The notes: generated by a model not told the origin, from the letters alone. Positions 11,355-20,224 are shown, counted from the stretch's first letter. The stretch is 64,000 bases of DNA from an uncultured Paracoccaceae bacterium (GCA_947495295.1 CANLYJ010000002.1:434001-498000); one strand, 5' to 3'. Translations and numbers: made by a program.

Positions 11355-12260
11355 ATGGATCGTCTGACAGAAATGGAAGCCTTCGCGACGGTGGTGGATC
11401 AGGGCGGATTCACAGACGCCGCCAAGAAGATGGGGATTTCCAAATCCGCCGTTTCCAAACATGTTTCATCGCTGGAGGCGCGGCTTGGTGCCCGGTTGCT
11501 GAACCGCACAACCCGCCGCGTCAGCCCGACCGAAATTGGCCTTGCCTATTATGATCGCGCCCGCCGCGTGCTGAATGATGCGGGCGAGGCGGATGCATTG
11601 GTCACCTCCATGCAATCGGCCCCGTCAGGTCTCCTGCGGATCAGCGTTGCAACTGACTTTGGCGTGAATCACCTGTCGCCCGTACTGGGTGAATTCCTGA
11701 GCGAGTTCCCCGATATCACGGTCAACATGGTTCTCAACAACCGCTATGTTGAATTGATCTCTGAAGGTTTCGACATGGCCGTGCGGATTGGAGAGCTGGA
11801 AGACAGCACCCTGCGCGCGCGCAAACTGACCGAAACAACCAAACGCATGATCGCCAGCCCTGCTTATTTTGAGCAATACGGCAGGCCGGAAAAGATTGAT
11901 GATCTGAACGAACACAAGCTGTTGCACTATTCCAATCAGGCCAATTCGGCGGTTTGGAAACTGACAGCCCCATCAGGCGAAAAACGCCAGGTGCGCACCG
12001 CAGGTTGGCTGACGGTGAATGATGGCCAATCACTGCTGAACGCCTGTATTGGTGGTCTTGGCATCGCTTATCTGCCCAGCTTCCTTTATGCCGACGCGAT
12101 GCGCGACGGTCTGGTGCAAGAGGCTATTCCAGATCTTCCGCAGGAAAGACAAGGCATCTACGCCGTCTATCCACCGGGTCGGTTCACCCAGCCAAAGGTG
12201 CGGGCTTTCATCGATTTCCTTGTGCATGCATTTGCTGAAAAGGGTCCCGATATCTGGTAG
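11355..12260 (+). CDS. LysR family transcriptional regulator
   Basis: A 301-residue LysR-type regulator. The N-terminal winged helix-turn-helix covers residues about 1-60, with GGFTDAAKKMGISKSAVSKHVSSLE as the recognition region (only the family pattern is claimed). The substrate-binding domain follows from about 90, including VNDGQSLLNACIGGLGIAYLP. It resembles the large group of single LysR regulators beginning MDRLTEMEAF. It follows fadH after 203 bases, so it may have its own promoter. Target genes are unknown. A strong terminator lies 38 bases after its stop. Confidence 0.9.
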   Translation: MDRLTEMEAFATVVDQGGFTDAAKKMGISKSAVSKHVSSLEARLGARLLNRTTRRVSPTEIGLAYYDRARRVLNDAGEADALVTSMQSAPSGLLRISVATDFGVNHLSPVLGEFLSEFPDITVNMVLNNRYVELISEGFDMAVRIGELEDSTLRARKLTETTKRMIASPAYFEQYGRPEKIDDLNEHKLLHYSNQANSAVWKLTAPSGEKRQVRTAGWLTVNDGQSLLNACIGGLGIAYLPSFLYADAMRDGLVQEAIPDLPQERQGIYAVYPPGRFTQPKVRAFIDFLVHAFAEKGPDIW

Positions 12261-12298
12261 TATTCACGAAATTTCCCAAGGTGCATTTTAGAATACTC

Positions 12299-12329
12299 GC
12301 GCGGCCGTGTTGTTGGCCGCGCTTTTTTA
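12299..12329 (+). terminator. Rho-independent terminator after LysR gene
   Basis: A perfect 8-bp GC stem (GCGCGGCC with GGCCGCGC) around an 8-base loop is followed by six T. It is placed 38 bases after the LysR stop and is one of the clearest terminators in the window. Confidence 0.9.
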
Positions 12330-12466
12330 TTGCGCGTCGCAAAGACCTTGCTGCACGGGACGAAGACGCGGAACGGCATATGACATCGCCACACAAGGCT
12401 GGGACAGCCTGGATTTAAAGAAGTCTACATGTTTGGATGTCAAGATGACCCCCGTGAGGGGTTAAG

Positions 12467-13231
12467 ATGAACACCATCCTACGCATGCTCGAACCGCGAA
12501 GTCGCTTGGGCGTCTTGGTACGGTTTACGCTATATGTCAGCCTTATTGGCATCGCCAACGGGGCGTTTACCCTATGGCGGGATTGGCAAGCTGTGCCTTT
12601 GCCGGTTTATCTGGTTGCGCATGCTGTCTTGGTCGGTGGACCGTTCACGGCGTTCTTCTTCTTCATGCTGATGCAACAGGTACGGCTGCAAAAGCAACTG
12701 TCACGTCTGTCGCGCATGGATGGCTTAACCGGCCTCAACAACCGTCGCAGTTTCATGGAGATGGCCGAAAGACTGATGCAGAATTCTGATGGCGGCGCTT
12801 TGCTTTTGATTGATGCCGATCATTTCAAGAAGATCAACGATACTTACGGCCATCAGGCCGGTGATAAGTGTTTGAAATCCATCGCGCATGCCATGATGTG
12901 GAACTTGCGTGAAACGGATATTGCCGGTCGTATCGGAGGAGAGGAATTTGCGGTCTTTCTCGCCAATGCAACCCCGGCGCAGGTCCGCACAATCGGCGCG
13001 CGCCTGACAAAGCCCATTCCTTTCAGTGCGGGATCAGATGACCGACCATTGACGGTAACACTGTCGGTTGGTGCGGCGCCGTGCTGCGACGGCTGCAGTT
13101 TGGATGATTTGTTTCACCGGGCCGATCATGCGCTTTATCAGGCAAAGGCATTGGGGCGCGCACGCGTCGTGATTTGGGACGAAATCGAGGAAAGCCCGGG
13201 GTTTGTCGATGCAAGTCGTGCTGTGTGTTGA
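12467..13231 (+). CDS. Membrane-anchored GGDEF diguanylate cyclase
   Basis: A 254-residue protein that should make cyclic di-GMP from two GTP. Two hydrophobic segments (about 18-38 and 46-70) precede a single GGDEF domain from about residue 82. The domain holds MDGLTGLNNRRSF, LLIDADHFKKINDTYGHQAGD and the active-site variant GGEEF, so it is probably catalytically active. No sensory domain is seen beyond the short membrane part. A GTGAGGGG site precedes the ATG. It is convergent with an OmpA-type gene 12 bases away. Confidence 0.9.
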   Translation: MNTILRMLEPRSRLGVLVRFTLYVSLIGIANGAFTLWRDWQAVPLPVYLVAHAVLVGGPFTAFFFFMLMQQVRLQKQLSRLSRMDGLTGLNNRRSFMEMAERLMQNSDGGALLLIDADHFKKINDTYGHQAGDKCLKSIAHAMMWNLRETDIAGRIGGEEFAVFLANATPAQVRTIGARLTKPIPFSAGSDDRPLTVTLSVGAAPCCDGCSLDDLFHRADHALYQAKALGRARVVIWDEIEESPGFVDASRAVC

Positions 13232-13243
13232 TGCCAGATCGCG

Positions 13244-14182
13244 TCAGTCCGGCAGCGATGTGACGATGACCTCAACCCTGCGGTTGGCCTCGCGGCCAGT
13301 GTCAGTGGCGTTGGTTTCGATCGGGGCAAGATAACCCATGCCTTCGGCCGCGAGCCGTATGCGGCTCACACCAAAATCGCTGACCAACCGTTCCAGCACG
13401 GCTGCAGCCCGCCTTTTTGACAAGGCGATGTTTGTGTCCAGTGATCCCGAGCTGTCCGTATGACCGACAAGCGCCACCGTCCTGTCCGGGAAGGTGGCCA
13501 GATAATCGGCAAGGCCGGCAAGTGATGCAAAAGGCCCATTGCCCAACTGCGATGATCCGGTCGCAAAGGTCAGGTCATCCAGTATTGCATGACCAACTGT
13601 TTCAAGCTGTTGCGCCAGATCACCGGTGGCCGCTGCATCCGGGCCGCGCAAGGCAGGGGCCGTGGTTGTGACCAGGGGCGTTTCGGCCACCTCAGCCGGA
13701 CTGACCTGGGTAACCTGAACAAAGCCGGCTTGGGCAGTACGACTGACAAACAGGCTGATGTATTCCGTGCCTTCCGGCACGATCCTGCTGGCGGCCAGAA
13801 ACCGGAAATCACCAATGTTGATCTGCATTTCGGGTGGCGGCAACGTTGCTGTGTTGAAACGGAAATCGAAGCCGCCACAGGCCTCTGTCTGGCATTCGAA
13901 AATGACACGAAAACGGTCATTTCGCAGTTGTTCACGCAACGGGCGCAGCAATTGCAATGTGGTCAGTGATTGGGCCGCGATGCGCCATGCCTGCTGGGTC
14001 AGGTGGCCCTCGACCGTGTCGGTTGGCATGACACCGTTGTCCCAGATGCCGACAGGCATGATGTAACTGTCCAGATCGCTGGTCTGTTCCAGCTGCAAGC
14101 TGGCATTACTGGGAAATTCCAGTGTCTGGGCCTCGGTCATCCCCGCCCAGCAGATCAGACAACACAGCCCGATCCGGATCAT
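13244..14182 (-). CDS. OmpA family protein
   Basis: A 312-residue exported protein with a signal peptide (cleavage probably after TEAQ) and a C-terminal OmpA-like peptidoglycan-binding domain at about 200-310. The domain shows VALVGHTDSSGSLDTNIALSKRRAAAVLE (family pattern GHTDxxG...N..LS..RA) and the terminal EANRRVEVIV. The N-terminal 180 residues match no domain I know; they contain a Cys pair, CQTEACGG. It likely sits in the periplasm or outer membrane, bound to the cell wall. Its ATG overlaps the preceding stop by 4 bases. Confidence 0.88.
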   Translation of the reverse strand: MIRIGLCCLICWAGMTEAQTLEFPSNASLQLEQTSDLDSYIMPVGIWDNGVMPTDTVEGHLTQQAWRIAAQSLTTLQLLRPLREQLRNDRFRVIFECQTEACGGFDFRFNTATLPPPEMQINIGDFRFLAASRIVPEGTEYISLFVSRTAQAGFVQVTQVSPAEVAETPLVTTTAPALRGPDAAATGDLAQQLETVGHAILDDLTFATGSSQLGNGPFASLAGLADYLATFPDRTVALVGHTDSSGSLDTNIALSKRRAAAVLERLVSDFGVSRIRLAAEGMGYLAPIETNATDTGREANRRVEVIVTSLPD

Positions 14183-14745
14183 CGGGCTTGCGCGTGATAT
14201 TCATCATTCGGGCGCATGTCGGTGGCGGATGCGACCCGGTTGCTCATGTTGTAGAAACCGGTCACGGCGGCGATGTCCCAGATGTCGCGATCTGAAAAGC
14301 CGACTTTGCGCAACGCATCACGGTCTGCTTCGGTGATCTTGGCGCTGGCCACGGTCATCAGTTCCGCAAATTCCAGCATCGCCTTTTGCCGTGCATCCAG
14401 CCGGGCCGCGCGCCAGTTCATCACCAGCATCTCGCCCAATTGCGGATCGCCCGACAGCTGCCTGACGGCTGCCCCATGCGCGGTCAGGCAATAGTAGCAT
14501 TTGTTGATCGATGAAACGGTGACAGCGATCATTTCGCGTTCCAGTTTCGACAACCCGGACTCGGCCAGCATCACGTCGTTATAAAGCGCAGTGAATGCGT
14601 TTAGCTTTTCGATATCAAATGCATAGGCCTGCAACACATTGGGGATCATCCCCAGCTTTTCAGTGCAGATATCAAAATATTTTTGGGTCGCTTCTGGCAG
14701 TGGATCAACCATTGGCAGGTCCAGCGCGGTGGGTTGTTTGGTCAA
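14179..14745 (-). CDS. AhpD-like peroxidase-related protein
   Basis: A 188-residue protein of the carboxymuconolactone decarboxylase/AhpD fold. The redox motif CYYCLTAHG (CxxC followed by His) lies at about 82-90 after EMIAVTVSSINK. The family is annotated as uncharacterised peroxidase-related enzymes that reduce hydroperoxides with thiols. The start chosen is TTG at 14745, with GGAG 7 bases upstream; an earlier ATG at 14829 would add 28 residues overlapping the GNAT gene. The stop overlaps the OmpA-type start, giving coupled translation. Confidence 0.85.
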   Translation of the reverse strand: MTKQPTALDLPMVDPLPEATQKYFDICTEKLGMIPNVLQAYAFDIEKLNAFTALYNDVMLAESGLSKLEREMIAVTVSSINKCYYCLTAHGAAVRQLSGDPQLGEMLVMNWRAARLDARQKAMLEFAELMTVASAKITEADRDALRKVGFSDRDIWDIAAVTGFYNMSNRVASATDMRPNDEYHAQAR

Positions 14746-14749
14746 GGGA

Positions 14750-15475
14750 TCACTCCGACAGGCTACGATAATGATACTGTCCCACAATGGCCATCCCGAG
14801 GGAAGCATAGAGCGCATTTGCGCCCGCATTGTCGCGGGTGGTGACGAGCGTCAGATAGGTGGCCCCCTTGGCCTGCGCCCAGAATGCCGCGGCGCGGGTC
14901 AATGCAACTGCAAGCCCCTGCCGCCGGTAATTCTGCGCGATTTCAAGGGCATGGATCATGGCACAATCCGCAGCGATACCGACATAGACTGACCCGGCTG
15001 GCTTGTCATTCATCCGGCCCAGCAAGGTGGTTTTCGGCTGACGCGCCCGATCCATGATATCCAGCCGACCCGCGCCAATCCCACCTGCGGCCCAGATTTC
15101 AGTCTGCACGGCAAGTGGCGGCCAAACCTCGAACGACGTTACGGGTGGCGGGCGTTTTGTGGCGATGGCCGCGACCGGGGCGGCATACATGTTCACCGGG
15201 TCCTTGATCACATACCCAAGTGCTTCCAACGCGGCATCCAGCGCATCTTCGCCCTCGCGGATCATGAAAAGCGGGTTTTGGCCGGCCTCGCGCATGGCAT
15301 CGGCGGCAAGCGCGATATCATCGGTGGCTGCGGGTAATTCGGCGGTTGCGGCGCTAACGCGGCTGGACCCGCTATCATCCAGCCGCACCGTCCATGGCCC
15401 AAGCGCCTGTTTGGCAGAGGCGGGCCATGTGCCATCAATCACGGCATAAAGTTTCTGGGCACTGGGTAACGTCAC
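14750..15475 (-). CDS. GNAT family N-acetyltransferase
   Basis: A 241-residue acetyltransferase of the GNAT fold. The C-terminal half carries the acetyl-CoA loop pattern QNYRRQGLAVALTRAAAFWA (Q/RxxGxA type) and the final strand-helix DNAGANALYASLGM. The N-terminal half is divergent and may be a degenerate second GNAT unit. The acceptor is unknown. Its GTG start overlaps the preceding CinA-type stop as GTGA, and its stop lies 4 bases before the AhpD-like start. Confidence 0.82.
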   Translation of the reverse strand: MTLPSAQKLYAVIDGTWPASAKQALGPWTVRLDDSGSSRVSAATAELPAATDDIALAADAMREAGQNPLFMIREGEDALDAALEALGYVIKDPVNMYAAPVAAIATKRPPPVTSFEVWPPLAVQTEIWAAGGIGAGRLDIMDRARQPKTTLLGRMNDKPAGSVYVGIAADCAMIHALEIAQNYRRQGLAVALTRAAAFWAQAKGATYLTLVTTRDNAGANALYASLGMAIVGQYHYRSLSE

Positions 15476-16194
15476 ATGTCCAACATATGTTGCAATCGAT
15501 CCATTGCCAAATCCAATTGTGCTGCATCCGCCCCGCGCAGGACGATATTTGATCCATAGATCCCATCCTTTTGAAACGGATAGGACCCGACCGACAGATC
15601 GGGGAAACCTTCGGCAAATTGTCCCAATGGCCCGGCGATATCCCCTTCGCCGCGCATCACCCGCAGGGTCCGCGATATCAGCGCCGCGCCGCCGGTGAGT
15701 GTTGGCAGGATGCTGGCGACCATGGCCTGAAACACCGATGGCACCCCGGCCATCACATGGACATTGCGGATCGTGAAACCGGGCGCGGTGCTGACCGGAT
15801 TATCGATCAGGGTGGCCCCATCCGGGATCCGGGCCATGCGCAGCCGGGCCGCGTTCAGTTCCTGACCTGACCGGTCGTAATGGGCTTGCAGCAAGGCCCG
15901 CGCGTCGTCCCGCACGTCGATATGTGTGTCAAAGGCTGCAGCAATACAATCGGCGGTGATGTCATCATGGGTAGGGCCGATCCCGCCACTGGTGAAAACA
16001 TGGGCGTAACCCGCCGACAGGGCCTGCACGGCTGCAATGATTGCGGGCCTGTCGTCGCTGACAACCCGAACTTCACGCAGGTCAATCCCTGCGGTCGTCA
16101 GTTCCCCGGCAAGGTAATGCATATTGGCGTCGCGGGTGCGCCCGGACAGGATTTCATCCCCGATGACAAGCATGGCTGCGGTGGGGTTCGGCAT
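15472..16194 (-). CDS. CinA N-terminal (MoaB/Mog-type) domain protein
   Basis: A 240-residue competence/damage-inducible protein A family member of the molybdopterin-binding fold. Motifs: LVIGDEILSGRTRDAN at the N-terminus and HVFTSGGIGPTHDDIT at about 65-80. It lacks the C-terminal deamidase domain of full-length CinA, so only the ADP-ribose/nucleotide-type pyrophosphatase part is represented. A CGGAGAG site precedes the ATG. It heads a four-gene overlapping set on the minus strand. Confidence 0.88.
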   Translation of the reverse strand: MPNPTAAMLVIGDEILSGRTRDANMHYLAGELTTAGIDLREVRVVSDDRPAIIAAVQALSAGYAHVFTSGGIGPTHDDITADCIAAAFDTHIDVRDDARALLQAHYDRSGQELNAARLRMARIPDGATLIDNPVSTAPGFTIRNVHVMAGVPSVFQAMVASILPTLTGGAALISRTLRVMRGEGDIAGPLGQFAEGFPDLSVGSYPFQKDGIYGSNIVLRGADAAQLDLAMDRLQHMLDM

Positions 16195-16271
16195 GAGGCT
16201 CTCCGTTTCTTGGTCTGTCAGGTTATAGGGCGCGGCTTGCCGATTGCCATGCCCGTTATGCCGGCACCCCG

Positions 16272-17756
16272 TCAGGTGCCGTATTCTGTGCGCAGGATGT
16301 TCTTCTGCACCTTCCCCATCGTATTGCGGGGCAGGGCATCCATCACGATATAGCGGCGCGGGTGTTTGAAACGTGCAAGCTGTGGCGTTACCAGTTTGGC
16401 GATTGCATCGTTGCTTAGCGATTGATCCACCAGCACGATAGCGGCCACAACCGTTTCACCAAAATCGGGATCCGGCACCCCAAAGACAGCACTTTCCAGC
16501 ACCCCCGCGATATCGTTGATTACATCTTCGATTTCCTTGGGATAGATGTTGTAGCCGCCCGAAATGATCAGATCTTTCTGCCGCCCAACAATGCTGATCC
16601 GTCCATCCGCCGTTTGTACACCCAAATCGCCGGTGATGAAAAACCCGGTATCACGCAGTTCTTCTGCCGTCTTTTCCGGCATTTTCCAATAGCCTTGAAA
16701 AACATTGTCGCCGCGCACTTCAATCATGCCAACCTGCCCGGGGACGGCAGGTTCACCATCCACAGTAATTGCCACCTCAACATCGGGCAGGGCAAAGCCC
16801 ACGGTCCCGGCTATGCGTTCGCCATCATAAGGGTTTGAGGTGATCATATTTGTTTCCGTCATCCCGTACCGTTCCAGAATCCGGTGGCCTGTGCGGTGTT
16901 CAAAGGCCGTGTGCGTTTCGGCCAGCAAGGGGGCGGAACCCGATATGAAAAGGCGCATCTTTGTCACCAGAGCATGGGTCAGGCGTGGGTCACCCAGAAG
17001 CCGGGTGTAGAAGGTTGGCACCCCCATCATCAGCGTGGATTGTGGCAGTTCATCAACGATCTTGTCGGTATCAAACCCGGCCATGAACCGCACCTTTGCC
17101 CCGGCAAGAAGGCTGGTGTTCAGCGCCACAAACAACCCATGTGTGTGAAAAATTGGTAAGGCGTGGATCAAGCGATCCTGATCAGTAATTTGCCACAGTT
17201 CGGTCAGGGAAACGGCGTTCGACAAAAGGTTCCGATGGCTCATCATCGCTCCTTTGGAGCGGCCCGTCGTGCCGGAGGTGTAAAGCAACGCGGCCAGATC
17301 ATCCGGCCCGCGATCCACCGTGTCAAAGGTGGTGGGCTGATCATTGGCGGCGATGCTCAGGCTGCCTGTGCCATCATCGGAAAGGGTCAGAATCTGGCAT
17401 GGGCAGATGTCCCTCATTGCATCAAGGTGACCTGGGTCGCAAACCACAAGGGTCGGGGTCGCGTCATCCACGAAGTAGCGGACCTCACTTTGTGTGTAGG
17501 CCGTATTGAGCGGCAGATAGATCGCGCCGGTTTGCAGGGCAGCCCCATATAGCGCGATCGCCTCGGCCGTTTTCGGCCCTTGCACCACAAGCCGATCACC
17601 CGCGTTGACGCCCGCCTTGCGCAGGACATGCGCCAGCTGTGCCGCCCGCTGTACGAACTGCCGATAGGTCCAGCATGTCCCATTATCCAATGCCAGAAAG
17701 ATTTGGTCATTTTCGGCATGCGGCGCGATCAGCGCATCGTAAAGCGTATTGGTCAA
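16272..17756 (-). CDS. matB: Malonyl-CoA synthase-like acyl-CoA ligase
   Basis: A 494-residue ANL-superfamily AMP-forming ligase, best fitting MatB, which makes malonyl-CoA from free malonate. Adenylation motifs are LLYTSGTTGRSKGAMMSH (A3), ERYGMTETNM, TGDLGV and GRQKDLIISGGYNIYPKEIE; the catalytic Lys is in NTMGKVQKN at the C-terminus. Start: TTG at 17756 with AAGGA 8 bases before it, giving MTNTLYDALIAPH as in MatB proteins. The longer frame from 17852 would translate three hairpins and is rejected. No decarboxylase partner is nearby. Substrate specificity is inferred from overall resemblance only. Confidence 0.82.
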   Translation of the reverse strand: MTNTLYDALIAPHAENDQIFLALDNGTCWTYRQFVQRAAQLAHVLRKAGVNAGDRLVVQGPKTAEAIALYGAALQTGAIYLPLNTAYTQSEVRYFVDDATPTLVVCDPGHLDAMRDICPCQILTLSDDGTGSLSIAANDQPTTFDTVDRGPDDLAALLYTSGTTGRSKGAMMSHRNLLSNAVSLTELWQITDQDRLIHALPIFHTHGLFVALNTSLLAGAKVRFMAGFDTDKIVDELPQSTLMMGVPTFYTRLLGDPRLTHALVTKMRLFISGSAPLLAETHTAFEHRTGHRILERYGMTETNMITSNPYDGERIAGTVGFALPDVEVAITVDGEPAVPGQVGMIEVRGDNVFQGYWKMPEKTAEELRDTGFFITGDLGVQTADGRISIVGRQKDLIISGGYNIYPKEIEDVINDIAGVLESAVFGVPDPDFGETVVAAIVLVDQSLSNDAIAKLVTPQLARFKHPRRYIVMDALPRNTMGKVQKNILRTEYGT

Positions 17757-17814
17757 AATGGTGGTCCTTCGGGCATCAGATAATGCCACTTTGTGCAACG
17801 TTGAAGCGCGGGCG

Positions 17815-17886
17815 GCAATTTCTGTTTCAGAAATTGCAGGCAAATCCTGCAACAGGATTTGTGTGCAGACTTTCGATGAAAGTCTG
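17815..17886. repeat. Three tandem hairpins with exact 25-nt period
   Basis: Three inverted repeats follow each other: 17815-17837 (9-bp stem), 17841-17861 (8-bp) and 17866-17886 (8-bp). Each has a 5-base loop, and the loop centres are at 17826, 17851 and 17876. The stems differ in sequence (AATTTCT, AAATCCT, AGACTTT) but each is perfectly self-complementary. GCA precedes the variable part of every stem. The array lies in the divergent gap between matB and map. Confidence 0.85.
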
Positions 17887-17935
17887 TGCGTCGTTGTCGG
17901 CCATCGTCACGTTCGGTCAAAAATGTTGCTGCAGT

Positions 17936-17963
17936 TGACCCGCCGCGAACAGACCCTAGAAGT
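17936..17963 (+). promoter_or_regulatory. Candidate sigma-70-type promoter for map
   Basis: TTGACC at 17936-17941 could be a -35 box (5 of 6 to TTGACA), with TAGAAG 16 bases further as a poor -10 box. A 7-bp hairpin (TTCGCCT/AGGCGAA, 17974-17995) would then lie in the leader, ending 20 bases before the map start. This is pattern matching only. Confidence 0.35.
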
Positions 17964-18015
17964 CGCGTCGCAATTCGCCTATGTGCTAAGGCGAAACGGA
18001 TAAAGGACGACCCCG

Positions 18016-18828
18016 GTGGAAACGAATAGTGGCCGTATCACCAAAGATGGCATTCGGATTTACGAACGCGCTGACTATGCCGGTATGCATGCGGCAGGTG
18101 CCTTGGCGGCCCGGATTCTGGATGATATCGCGGCACATGTCTTTGCCGGCCAGACCACCGGTGAAATTGACCGCCTGATCACCCAGATGGTCGAGGATGC
18201 GGGCGCGACCTCTGCCACGATTGGCTATAAGGGCTACCAGCATGCCAGCTGTATTTCCGTGAATCATGTGGTCTGTCATGGCATCCCCGGCGACAAGAAG
18301 CTGAAGGACGGCGATATCCTGAATATCGACGTCACGGTGATTGTAGATGGGTGGTTTGGGGATACCAGCCGGATGTATGTGGCGGGCAAACCGTCGCGCA
18401 AGGCAGAGCGGTTGATCGAGGTCACACATGACGCCCTGATGCGCGGTATCGAAGCGGCAAAACCGGGCAACACCTTTGGTGACATCGGCCATGCCATTCA
18501 GGTTTACGCCGAAAGCAACCGGATGTCGGTGGTGCGCGATTTTTGCGGCCACGGCCTTGGCCGGGTGTTTCATGCCCCCCCGAACGTCGTCCATTTCGGA
18601 CGCCCCGGTACTGGTCCCCGGTTGGAAGAGGGTATGTTTTTCACGATTGAGCCAATGATCAATCTGGGCCGCGCCGATACCAAGGTTCTGGCGGATGACT
18701 GGACGGCGGTAACACGCGACAAATCGCTCTCAGCCCAGTTTGAACATTCTATTGGGATCACGGCAGATGGGTGTGAGATTTTCACGACATCCCCCGCTGA
18801 TCGGTTTCATCCGACATCTGACTGGTAA
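18016..18828 (+). CDS. map: Type I methionyl aminopeptidase
   Basis: MetAP removes the initiator Met from nascent proteins in the cytosol. All five metal ligands are visible: Asp105, Asp116, His179, Glu212 and Glu243, with the expected spacing, in IDVTVIVDGWFGD, FCGHGLG, TIEPM and FEHSI. The length, 270 residues, is normal. The start is GTG at 18016, with AAAGGACGA upstream. It is divergent from matB across a gap holding three tandem hairpins. Confidence 0.96.
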   Translation: METNSGRITKDGIRIYERADYAGMHAAGALAARILDDIAAHVFAGQTTGEIDRLITQMVEDAGATSATIGYKGYQHASCISVNHVVCHGIPGDKKLKDGDILNIDVTVIVDGWFGDTSRMYVAGKPSRKAERLIEVTHDALMRGIEAAKPGNTFGDIGHAIQVYAESNRMSVVRDFCGHGLGRVFHAPPNVVHFGRPGTGPRLEEGMFFTIEPMINLGRADTKVLADDWTAVTRDKSLSAQFEHSIGITADGCEIFTTSPADRFHPTSDW

Positions 18829-18941
18829 TATTTCGCGGTTTTTATTGCGAATGACTTGCAACTGGCGTGTGGACGACCCATATAAGTGATGTCGCTAGCG
18901 GTGACACCTTCCCAAAATCACAGATGAAAAGGATGCATGTC

Positions 18942-19973
18942 ATGCACCTGACGAAACATGTGGCGTTTGCCGCTGCCTTCACCCTGTCCGCGACTGCCGC
19001 AATGGCCCAAGAGGTCACGCTGCGCTTTCAACACTTCGTGTCACCGGCCAGTGCCAATCCAACCTATTTCATGCAGCCTTGGGCAGATGCCATTGAAGAA
19101 CAGTCGGATGGGCGCATCAAGGTCGAACTCTACCCCTTTATGCAATTGGGCGGTGCCGCCCCCAGCCAATATGACCTGATCCGCGATGGCGCCATTGATG
19201 GCGGCTGGGTTATCCCCGGCTATCAGCCCAACCGTTTTCCCGAAGCTGAGGCGATGGAACTGCCCTTCATGACCACGAAATCGGGCGAAGAGGCCTCTGC
19301 CGCCGCATGGGAGTTCACCCAGCAATACCTGATGGACGATTTCGCCGATGTGCATGTGATTGCCGCCCATATGCACGGCCCTGGCATTGTGCATAAGCGC
19401 GGGCAAAGCGTGGCGACGGTCGAGGATTTCGCAGGTCTGAAACTGCGCGGCCCGTCCCGCCCTGCAACCTTGCTGCTGGAAAAGCTGGGTGCCACCCCCA
19501 TCGGCATGCCCGTCCCGCAATTTCCAGAGGCTTTGTCGAAAGGTGTTGTCGATGGCGGTGTGATCACGTGGGAAATGTCACCATCCCTGAAGCTGAATGA
19601 ATTGACCGATAGCCACACCGATGTCGCGGGCGACCGGGCACTTTACAACCTGTATTTCATCTGGGCGATGAACAAGGATGTTTATGACGGGATGCCCGAT
19701 GACCTGCGCGCGATTATCGATGCCAATTCCGGCATGATGGCCAGTAAATGGGCCGGTCGCGCGCATGATACAGGCGATGTTGTGGGCCGTGATCTTATGG
19801 CTGCCGATGGCAACGAAATCGCGCAATTGTCTGAGGATGAGACCGCGCGCATCAAGGCTCTGGGTGTCGAGGTGACGACCGATTGGATCGCCGAGATGGA
19901 CGCAAAAGGCCATGACGGTGCAGCGCTTGTTTCAGCCGCGCAAGATGCGGTCGGGAACAATCTCACACGGTAG
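18942..19973 (+). CDS. TRAP transporter solute-binding protein (DctP family)
   Basis: A 343-residue periplasmic binding protein of the TRAP family. A signal peptide ends near ATAAMAQ. The mature protein has LRFQHFVSPAS at its start and the DctP hallmark KLRGPSRPATLLLEKLGATPIGMPVPQFPEALSKG (family pattern), with the Arg that binds the ligand carboxylate in LRGPSR. Start at 18942 follows AAGGA by 8 bases; longer frames to 18867 lack support. No DctQ or DctM membrane gene is adjacent, so it must work with a transporter encoded elsewhere. Ligand unknown, probably an organic acid. Confidence 0.9.
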   Translation: MHLTKHVAFAAAFTLSATAAMAQEVTLRFQHFVSPASANPTYFMQPWADAIEEQSDGRIKVELYPFMQLGGAAPSQYDLIRDGAIDGGWVIPGYQPNRFPEAEAMELPFMTTKSGEEASAAAWEFTQQYLMDDFADVHVIAAHMHGPGIVHKRGQSVATVEDFAGLKLRGPSRPATLLLEKLGATPIGMPVPQFPEALSKGVVDGGVITWEMSPSLKLNELTDSHTDVAGDRALYNLYFIWAMNKDVYDGMPDDLRAIIDANSGMMASKWAGRAHDTGDVVGRDLMAADGNEIAQLSEDETARIKALGVEVTTDWIAEMDAKGHDGAALVSAAQDAVGNNLTR

Positions 19974-19996
19974 TGCGTTCATCCTATATGTATTCG

Positions 19997-20206
19997 TTAA
20001 CGATTGCCGCGTCCGGACCGTTGGTTCGGGCGTTTTTCGTTCGCCTTATCCAGTCTCCGCCAGATCAGTGACAGGATCGTTTCCCCGGCCAGCGGGCTAA
20101 CACAATCCCCGATCAAGACCGGCGTATCAAAAGGCACCGGTGCGGGCAGTGTCACCTGCACGGGAACATCCCTTGTCCAATGGTCCTGATAAATGGCGTC
20201 GGTCAT
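19997..20206 (-). CDS. Small hypothetical protein downstream of HAD hydrolase
   Basis: A 69-residue ORF beginning MTDAIYQDHWTRD, 18 bases after the HAD hydrolase stop, with a GGTGG ribosome-like site. The composition is protein-like (hydrophobic core, basic C-terminus RRLDKANEKRPNQRSGRGNR). No family is recognised. It may be a genuine last gene of the minus-strand chain; its 3' end overlaps the terminator of the TRAP gene on the other strand. Confidence 0.45.
   Translation of the reverse strand: MTDAIYQDHWTRDVPVQVTLPAPVPFDTPVLIGDCVSPLAGETILSLIWRRLDKANEKRPNQRSGRGNR
20010..20037 (+). terminator. Probable terminator after the TRAP binding protein gene
   Basis: CGTCCG at 20010-20015 pairs with CGGGCG at 20027-20032 (one G-U pair), followed by five T. 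It lies 36 bases after the stop. The stem is short, so this is moderate. Confidence 0.55.
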
Positions 20207-20224
20207 GCCACCAGCTTAGCGGCG

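Noticed and set aside
17757..17852. Upstream ATG extension of matB
   Set aside because: It would translate the first hairpins of the tandem array; the TTG at 17756 has a ribosome site and restores the usual family N-terminus.
17815..17886. CRISPR array
   Set aside because: The 25-nt modules do not share a repeat sequence and there are only three; no cas gene is nearby.
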